Shown: positions 57,523 to 64,000 of the stretch, one piece after another
Layout: every line of letters starts with the position of its first letter
Numbering within the stretch: the first letter of the stretch is position 1
From: Diphasiastrum complanatum
Lineage: Eukaryota; Streptophyta; Lycopodiopsida; Lycopodiales; Lycopodiaceae
Assembly (NCBI GenBank): GCA_029204225.1
Contig: CM055092.1
Span: 17,105,921 to 17,169,920, forward strand
DNA length: 64,000 nt
Direction of reading: 5' to 3'
Notes under the pieces: generated by a model
What the model saw: the letters and a program-made list of their open reading frames with translations, nothing else
What the model was told of the DNA's origin: nothing
Database searches by the model: none
Position numbers and translations under genes: made by a program

Positions 57523-58340
57523 CTAAAAAACTTCGACCTTCAGATTTAGCATGTCGTTAAATCTGAGATGGTGCTCCTTTGATAGAGCTTTCGTGAAGTA
57601 ATCTTCTGCCATAAAATCTATCTTGCAAGAAAACAATGACACTTCCTTGTTTTGCACTTTTTTTCTAAGGTAGTGATATCTGATTTCAATATATTTGCTT
57701 CGAGAGTGAAATCTCGAATTTAGAGATAGTGCTATTGTGCTTTGATTGTCACAATAGATTGTCATTGGATGTAGTTGAGCAAGGTCAATATCTACAAGTA
57801 GATTTCTCAGCCAAATCACCTCCTTGGTAGCATTTGTGACAGCTCTGTATTCTAATTCAGTCGATGATAATGCTACTGAAGTCTTGTTTTGGCTGTTCCA
57901 TTGATCAACATCAAGAGTTGACATTGCCTTTGACATGGTTCCTGCACAAAGTAGCAGGCTGGATCATCCATAAATTGTGATGAAAGCTGTCTGGATCGGT
58001 TCGATCTTCTGAGTTGAACTTCGATCCTCTAATGCGATTTGACTTATTGAGGAACTGCCTCATTGTCGGAGTCAGTGTCGATCTTCTGATCACGGGGTTG
58101 GTGTCGACTCTAGGATCTAAATTAGATGGAGATTTTCCCTTGTGGTCAAAGAACTCATCTCTCTGCTCATGAATGCATTCTGAGTGTCCAAATTGTAGAG
58201 CTTGTATGTCTTGTGGTCTGAGAAATAGCTGATGAAAATCGAGCTTTTGTTGGTGTCATCTGTTGGAATTCGATGCTCAGCCTCAAATCCATTCATTAAT
58301 GAGCATCCTGAAAAACCAAAAACAAAAGGCTTGAACTTTT
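57523..58340 (-). pseudogene. Copia element L: integrase tail joined to RNase H
   Basis: Minus-strand 58340-58130 reads FVFGFSGCSLMNGFEAEHRI and YFSDHKTYKLYNLDTQNAF, the C-terminal part of copia integrase. 58130-57950 is an Arg/Ser-rich linker (RQFLNKSNRIRGSKF). 57936-57523 is RNase H (NKTSVALSSTELEYRAVT, IYCDNQSTIALS, HSRSKYIEIRYHYLRKKV). The whole RT core between linker and RNase H is deleted. The RNase H Glu and second Asp motifs remain, but the first DSDxAG motif is missing. Confidence 0.82.
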
Positions 58341-58542
58341 GAGCAGACGATCGAAAAATTCAGGATCGAACTTTCTATAATTTTTCAATACCATAAAAAT
58401 TTTCGATACAATATCGACTTGAAAAATCCGTAATTTTTCCAGCTAGATTATATTTTTGACTCATTGTACATTTTTCGATACATCGTAAATTCTGATACCG
58501 TCGGTTAGAAATCTGATCCGCATTAACTATCCGCCTACTTTG
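58341..58542. repeat. AT-rich stretch with TTTTTCGATAC/ACC-type repeats
   Basis: Five or six imperfect copies of ATTTTTC[GC]ATAC-like words on either strand between element L and the G LTR. No gene. Confidence 0.5.
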
Positions 58543-59184
58543 TGTGAAATATTTCAGATCATTCAAGATCCAATCCATGTCCCTGATCTTTGGTTACAAA
58601 AAGGAGCAAACCAACAATGTTGCCAATGTAAAAAAATTAGCATCTACATATAAAATGAGATGCAAACTCTAAGAGATACTAGTCAAACATGAACCAAAAC
58701 ATAAAATATAATTGTTGTCCGTACAATTATAGTGGACTACTATATTTCACATGTGTGAAACCAAAAATAACAAAATATGAGCATTCTACACATAAGATTG
58801 CAAGATAACATCATGACAGTGCACCAATAAGTAGTAGAACTCAAGGAAAACCATGTATAATGATGAAATGAGAAAGAGAAGAGAGAAGATATGTCTCTTC
58901 ACGAGTTACATCCTTTTATAGAGTGTCCAAACCCTATTTGGCCATTTGGCTTTCCCTACAAAATGTAAACCCTATTATTTTTGGGTCTAGATTCAATGTA
59001 CCCAAAGTTCAAATTTGAATCTCTCTGAAACTCGACTACCAAATTTTCCACACTTTCAAAAAGTGTTTATTGAATGTATTTTAAGTAATATAACTTCAAA
59101 AAATTTATCTTTAAGTCTAAAATGAATTTTGGCCTCAATTGACAATTTACCAAAATATGACTAAACTTGTTTAAATCTCCCGCA
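58543..59184 (-). repeat. 3' LTR of element G
   Basis: 642 bp; on the minus strand TGCGGGAGATTTAAAC...CTGAAATATTTCACA. TATA box at 58914-58920 (minus). The palindrome is present as the variant TTTCACATGTGTGAAA near 58746. Confidence 0.87.
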
Positions 59185-59659
59185 CTCCCTCTTCAACTAG
59201 TTTTGGCATAGTTTAAACCATACTACTTTGAGCCAACTTTAGAATGATCTTCATCCTAAGTATAGATCTCCTTTATAAGGTTCTAAAGTATCTTTCATAA
59301 TTGATATAGAGAATAGTGCCCAAATTGGATACTTCACTATTTCCCAAGAACCAACCTTCCATTGCTCTTTCCTTCATAAGACTCCCTCTTAATGATTGCA
59401 TCATCAAAAGTAGAAACCTCAAAGACATTAAAAGCCATGGAAAAAATGATTAGTACCTTCAACATAAGGATGATTAAAGTGTGAAAAATTGCCTACATTG
59501 GCAAATCTAGCCATGTAGAATATTGTACATTTTGTCAATGTTGTTTGTTGGTTACTTGAATGGCCAAAGTGCCACTTGTACATACACACCTAAAGTAGGT
59601 TACCACGAGTCAAGAGGAGTGGTTGTGTCCATTTGGTAGTGATTCCTACTTTGTAGGAA

Positions 59660-59999
59660 GATAGCCAAAAGAGTTCTTAGATACATTTCATCCACTAAGA
59701 ATTTTGGCATTTTGTATAGAGGAACTAATCTTGGCTTAAGAGCCTATAGTGACTCGGATTTTGCAGGTGACAAAGTGGATAGAAGATCAACAAGTGCTTT
59801 TGCCACCTTTCTATGTGACGGAGTAGTATCATGGCTTTCCAAAAAGCAAGATACCATCGCCCTATCTTCTACATCATCAAGTTGCTTGGCTGATTTGTTT
59901 ACTAAACATTTACCTAAAGATTCATTTGTCAAGCTTAGATCTTCAATTGGAGTTATTGATAAAAGCATTCTGATCCCCAAGGCTAGATTTGAGGAGGAG
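59660..59999 (+). pseudogene. RNase H scrap, copy 1 of the H array
   Basis: It begins in ARKRVL-like sequence (AKRVLRYISSTKNFGILYRG) and YSDSDFAGDKVDRRS, SWLSKKQDTIALSSTS, and jumps to SSCLADLFTKHLPKD. The region with the catalytic EAEY and CDN motifs is deleted. Polypurine tract GAGGAGGAG at 59991-59999. Confidence 0.85.
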
Positions 60000-60690
60000 T
60001 GTGAAAAATTGCCTACATTGGCAAATCTGGCCATGTAGAATATTGTACATTTTGTCAATGTTGTTTGTTGGTTACTTGAATGGCCAAAGTGTCACTTGTA
60101 CATACACACCTAAAGTAGGTTACCACGATTCAAGAGGAGTGGCTGTGTCCATTTGGTAGTGATTCCTACTTTGTAGGATCTAGACCATGATTTATGATGA
60201 GATTTGTACCTACCATGCACCTACCAAGCATGACTCTTTGATCTAGGCTAGGGTTTTCACATTAGGGAAAGAAAGTGGAGTCTACTTCCTTATTACATGC
60301 TGGATTTTCACCTAACTTTGCAAAGGAAGTGTGTTTTACTATGTATTCTCATTTTTCATAGCGAGAAGATAGAAACTTTTTGGAGCCTCAAGGAGAAACT
60401 CGAGTTTCCTCTCATTGTATGGTGATTACTCTTGATTTCCAATGAAACCCAGCTTTGGCACTTTGTAAACACTGTCTACAAGCCGTACTAAAGCCTTATT
60501 TCCACACGTGTGGAGTTGGATTATACTAATTGATCAATGCTTTGATTGTCTCTACTTGTTTCCTATCAAGCTGCTAAACTAGATCTTGTTTTCTGATGAC
60601 TAGTTTCTGATAGATTGTTTAACAAGCATACAATCACCTTGTGGGTGATTCAAAGATCCATTTATGGTCCTTAGTACTGTACTTTTCACA
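60000..60690 (+). repeat. Central LTR of the H array
   Basis: 691 bp, full length, followed by PBS TGGTATCAGAGCC (60691-60703). CACACGTGTG at 60503-60512. Confidence 0.95.
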
Positions 60691-60703
60691 TGGTATCAGA
60701 GCC

Positions 60704-61488
60704 AAGTACAAGGCCATTGATCTGTGTTTGAATCTAATCCAGTTTTAGCAGGTTTTGGTGCAAAAAGCTAGTATTGGAAGGGCAAGCTGATATCCAGGTT
60801 TTGGTGAGGGGATATGTAAAAATCGCTTTAGCAAAAGAGTTTAAGATGGAGCTTCATTCTTGGAATAGAGGTTATTAGAGGATGTGATTTTAGCTTTATT
60901 TGTCAATCTAAATATGCTACATCCATCCTAGATAGATTTGGAATGAAGAATTGTAAAGGCATTGAGACACCAATGGAGCAACATGTAAAACCATCTATTG
61001 GTTGTGATGAAGCATCCTTTGAGGAAATCACATTATATAGAAGGCTTATTGGCTCCTTGATCTATTTAGCTATAACTAGACTTGATCTTAGTTATAGTGT
61101 TGGAAAGTTAAGCCAATTCATGCAAAGTCCTCTAGTTTCACATTGGAAGATAGCCAAAAGAGTTCTTAGATACATTTCATCCACTAAGAATTTTGGCATT
61201 TTGTATAGAGGAACTAATCTTGGCTTAAGAGCCTATAGTGACTCGGATTTTGCAGGTGACAAAGTGGATAGAAGATCAACAAGTGCTTTTGCCACCTTTC
61301 TATGTGATGGAGTAGTATCATGGCTTTCCAAAAAGCAAGATACCATCGCCCTATCTTCTACATCATCAAGTTGCTTGGCTGATTTGTTTACTAAACATTT
61401 ACCTAAAGATTCATTTGTCAAGCTTAGATCTTCAATTGGAGTTATTGATAAAAGCATTCTGATCCCCAAGGCTAGATTTGAGGAGGAG
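60704..61488 (+). pseudogene. RT-RNase H scrap, copy 2 of the H array
   Basis: After a short leader (to about 60810) it enters the end of RT (CQSKYATSILDRFGMKNCKG, IGSLIYLAITRLDLSYSVGK) and the same deleted RNase H as copy 1. The open frame 60943-61527 runs through the polypurine tract into the LTR. Gag, protease, integrase and the RT active site are all absent. Confidence 0.87.
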
Positions 61489-62179
61489 TGTGAAAAATTG
61501 CCTACATTGGCAAATCTGGCCATGTAGAATATTGTACATTTTGTCAATGTTGTTTGTTGGTTACTTAAATGGCCAAAGTGTCACTTGTACATACACACCT
61601 AAAGTAGGTTACCACGATTCAAGAGGAGTGGCTGTGTCCATTTGGTAGTGATTCCTACTTTGTAGGATCTAGACCATGATTTATGATGAGATTTGTACCT
61701 ACCATGCACCTACCAAGCATGACTCTTTGATCTAGGCTAGGGTTTTCACATTAGGGCAAGAAAGTGGAGTCTACTTCCTTATTACATGCTGGATTTTCAC
61801 CTAACTTTGCAAAGGAAGTGTGTTTTACTATGTATTCCCATTCTCCATAGTGAGAAGATAGAAACTTTTTGGAGCCTCAAGGAGAAACTCGAGTTTCCTC
61901 TCATTGTATGGTGATTACTCTTGATTTCCAATGAAACCCAGCTTTGGCACTTTGTAAACACTGTCTACAGGCCGTACTACAACCTTATTTCCACACGTGT
62001 GGAGTTGGATTATACCAATTGATCAATGCTTTGATTGTCTCTACTTGTTTCCTATCAAGCTGCTAAACTAGATCTTGTTTTCTGATGACTAGTTTCTGAT
62101 AGATTGTTTAAAAAGCATACAATCACCTTGTGGATCATTCAAAAATCCATTTATGGTCCTTAGTACTGTACTTTTCACA
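61489..62179 (+). repeat. Right LTR of the H array
   Basis: 691 bp, same length as the central LTR, with about 13 differences by eye. CACACGTGTG at 61992-62001. Confidence 0.95.
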
Positions 62180-62184
62180 TAAAG

Positions 62185-62830
62185 TACTCTCTTTTTTCAA
62201 ACAAGAACTTCTACTTAATAATGACTCATATGATAATGATTCTCCCTCACTAACATTCACAATGACATCATTCAAAGTACATCCTACATTAAACACTTCA
62301 CATAATTCTCTTCTTCTTGACTTGTGACTATCTCCCTCACCAAGTCTCTTGATAGAACCATTTAATCTACTCTCTTTATGAAGGCATTCACCTATCAACA
62401 TCTTTTTCGATATGATCAAAGAAATCATTAGCAACAACCTTTTCCAAGGAAGAACTTTCACCACCTCCATTGATAAAGTTAGATTTTTCCTTACCTTTTG
62501 CATGCTTGCACTTGTCATGAAGAACCACTGAAGAACCATCATTATCCTCATAGCTAGCCAAGTTAGCACAAAGATGAACATCTCCAAAAAGCATATTAGA
62601 TCTTGACCTAGATCTAGCATAAGAAAGCTTGTTAGACTTTGCACAAGATCCACCAATCTTATTGATGCTAAAAGGTAACCTTGGAAAGTTGAGACCAATC
62701 TCCTTTTCCATTTCATCCTTTTTGTTAGCCATAACAAAAGCATCAATCTTGAAAAGTCTACCTTGTCTATTGCCCCTAGCAACCAAGATTTCTTTCTTTG
62801 TAATGAAACAAGCATCACCACCAAACTTTA
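62185..62830 (-). CDS. Unidentified frames inside element G
   Basis: Two overlapping minus-strand frames are open here (about 229 and 148 codons). The 148-codon one starts in recognisable copia sequence (FITKKEILVARGNRQGRLFK, the region after protease) and then changes to Ser/Lys-rich sequence (SSSLEKVVANDFFDHIEKDV). The other ends in CEVFNVGCTLNDVIVNVSEG. Neither matches integrase or RT. It may be novel sequence captured by G or random open frame in AT-rich filler. Confidence 0.3.
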
Positions 62831-63055
62831 CCATGTATCATGTCTTTATCATTTGACCAACACTTAGCAAATTCTTTGAAAGTGAAGAAACGTAAAGAAC
62901 ACCATCAAGTCTTAATTTTCTACTAGTAGGAAGACAAATAGGAATTGAACCAATACCTTTGATCAGACACTCACCACCATTGGCCATGTGAATTGCTTTC
63001 TTGGCTCCATCATAAGTGACCAAAGAAGTAAAGAACTCCTATGATCTATCCTCAA
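62831..63055 (-). pseudogene. Protease-to-GAG-pre-integrase scrap of element G
   Basis: Minus-strand reading FTSLVTYDGAKKAIHMANGG, then IKGIGSIPICLPTSRK and LYVSSLSKNLLSVGQMIKT, corresponds to residues about 323-385 of the element E polyprotein. The DSGA active site and all of gag have been deleted. Confidence 0.75.
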
Positions 63056-63381
63056 TCTAATGATTCTTGTCACTTCATAAGATTGAAACACACTCAAATG
63101 AAGTTCAGTAACCTCACAAACTAGAGATCCAATCAAAATTAGTTTTGACAAAATCACAAAAAATTGAATATCTCAAATTCTACATGCAATTTCTAAAAAC
63201 TTGATATATCTTCTTGTAGCCTCCAATGAGACCTTCCTAATGCACCAAAATCCATCTAATTCCAGTACACCAAATGTGAAATCGAAATTGATCAAGTATA
63301 TAACCCTATATTGAGTTTTGACCTACAAAAAATCAATTCTACATATGCAAAAATGCTGATTTTTGAATAGCTCTGATACCA
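63056..63381 (-). other. Leader of element G with PBS
   Basis: No gene. The PBS (complement of GCTCTGATACCA) is at 63370-63381, next to the LTR. Confidence 0.75.
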
Positions 63382-64000
63382 TGTGAAGGATTTCAGATCA
63401 TTCAAGATCCAATCCATGTCCCTGATCTTTGGTTACAAAAATGAACAAACCAACAATCCTGCCAATGTAAAAAAAATCAGCATCTACATACAAAATGAGA
63501 TGCAAACTCTAATAGATACTTATCAAACATGAACCAAAACATAAAATATAGTTGTTGTCCGTACAATTACAATACACTACTGTATTTCACACGTGTGAAA
63601 CCAAAAATAATAAAATATGAGCATTCCACACATAAGATTGCAAGATAACATCATGAGAGTGCACCAATGATAGTAGAACCCAAAGAGAACCATGTATAAT
63701 GATGAAATGAGAGAGAGAGGAGAGGAGATATGTCTCTTTACGAGCTACATCCTTTTATAGAGTGTCCAAATCCTATTTGGCCATTTGGCTTTCCCTCCAA
63801 AATGTAAACCTTACTATTTTTGGGTCTAGATTCAATGTACCCAAAGTTTAAATTTGAATCTCTCAAACTCGACTACCAACTTTTCCACAGTTTCAAAAAG
63901 TATTTATTGAATGTATTTTAAACTACTATAACTTCAAAAAATTTATCTCTAAGTCTAAAATAAGTTTTGGCCTCAATTGACAATTTACCAAAATATGACT
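63382..64000 (-). repeat. 5' LTR of element G (incomplete at window end)
   Basis: It matches 58543-59184 up to ACCAAAATATGACT and is cut by the window end about 25 bases short. TATA box (minus) at 63753-63759; perfect palindrome TTTCACACGTGTGAAA at 63585-63600. Confidence 0.9.

Larger units (their letters stand above)
59480..62179 (+). mobile_element. Tandem triple-LTR derivative of family H (TSD TAAAG)
   Basis: The order is truncated LTR (59480-59659), RNase H scrap (59660-59999), full LTR (60000-60690), PBS and RT-RNase H scrap (60691-61488), full LTR (61489-62179). TAAAG flanks the whole at 59475-59479 and 62180-62184. The two RNase H copies differ at one site by eye and share an internal deletion. 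This is a single insertion later expanded by unequal recombination between LTR or internal sequences, with a deletion from LTR 1 into the internal region. Confidence 0.93.
58543..64000 (-). mobile_element. Copia-type element G, non-autonomous, runs off the window
   Basis: 3' LTR 58543-59184, polypurine tract GAAGAGGGAG (59185-59194, minus), PBS 63370-63381 and 5' LTR from 63382 past the window end. Once the H array (59480-62179) is removed, only about 1.5 kb of internal sequence remains. It has a protease-adjacent gag-pol scrap (62830-63050), then unidentified frames, and no integrase, RT or RNase H. It would need enzymes from another element. Confidence 0.85.

Overview
The window is land-plant nuclear DNA, very rich in retrotransposons. 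It holds at least five Ty1/copia-type families, Ty3/gypsy remnants, LINE-derived repeats, foldback/MITE-like DNA elements and long AG/CT microsatellites. The few non-transposon coding traces have plant-style GT-AG introns. No bacterial genes, rRNA operon or CRISPR array is present. I cannot name the species. All calls come from reading the sequence; no database search was run.

Layout. 1-1588: AT-rich, no gene. 1589-8261: mosaic of broken elements (copia LTR and gag start, LINE-like repeat B, an AG-microsatellite repeat J, copia RT-RNase H, an integrase scrap, LTR scraps, one unexplained ORF). 8330-16850: a TIR element whose right end was split by a gypsy-type LTR element (10980-16806, TSD CATCT); that insertion was followed by a small LTR element with no coding capacity (8850-10973, TSD TCATC). 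16860-26800: the least repetitive part, with a broken unidentified gene (about 16.9-18.2 kb), a tRNA-Asp-like stretch, several local duplications and the 3' exons of a frameshifted NRAMP-family metal-transporter gene (22.78-25.54 kb), then a MITE-like element. 26821-36125: repeat B, LTR I, copia RT-RNase H and repeat J return in mirror order and opposite strand, so this block and 2990-8261 form a large inverted duplication. A copia element H (30663-35426, TSD CATAA) has since landed in the right arm.

36130-53600: degraded gypsy remnants surround copia element D (37131-49652). D is itself split by copia element E (38503-44933, minus strand, TSD AGAGA). E is the youngest and most complete element: near-identical LTRs, PBS, PPT and one uninterrupted 1317-codon Gag-Pol. 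Its integrase has Asn where the second catalytic Asp should be. 53600-58340: two broken minus-strand copia elements, K and L. 58543-64000: minus-strand element G, mostly non-coding, whose 5' LTR runs off the window. Inside it sits a tandem LTR-int-LTR-int-LTR derivative of family H (59480-62179, TSD TAAAG).

How the parts relate. No element here is clearly autonomous. E could supply Gag, protease, RT and RNase H but probably not a working integrase. H, G and the small element 8850-10973 lack pol functions and would depend on other copies. The strongest cross-cutting signal is a palindrome, CACACGTGTG (a G-box core), found at least 13 times and almost always inside LTRs of different copia families. 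The most informative structures are the datable nest at 8.3-16.9 kb, the inverted duplication, the triple-LTR array, the inverted gag-protease segment in H and the integrase substitution in E.
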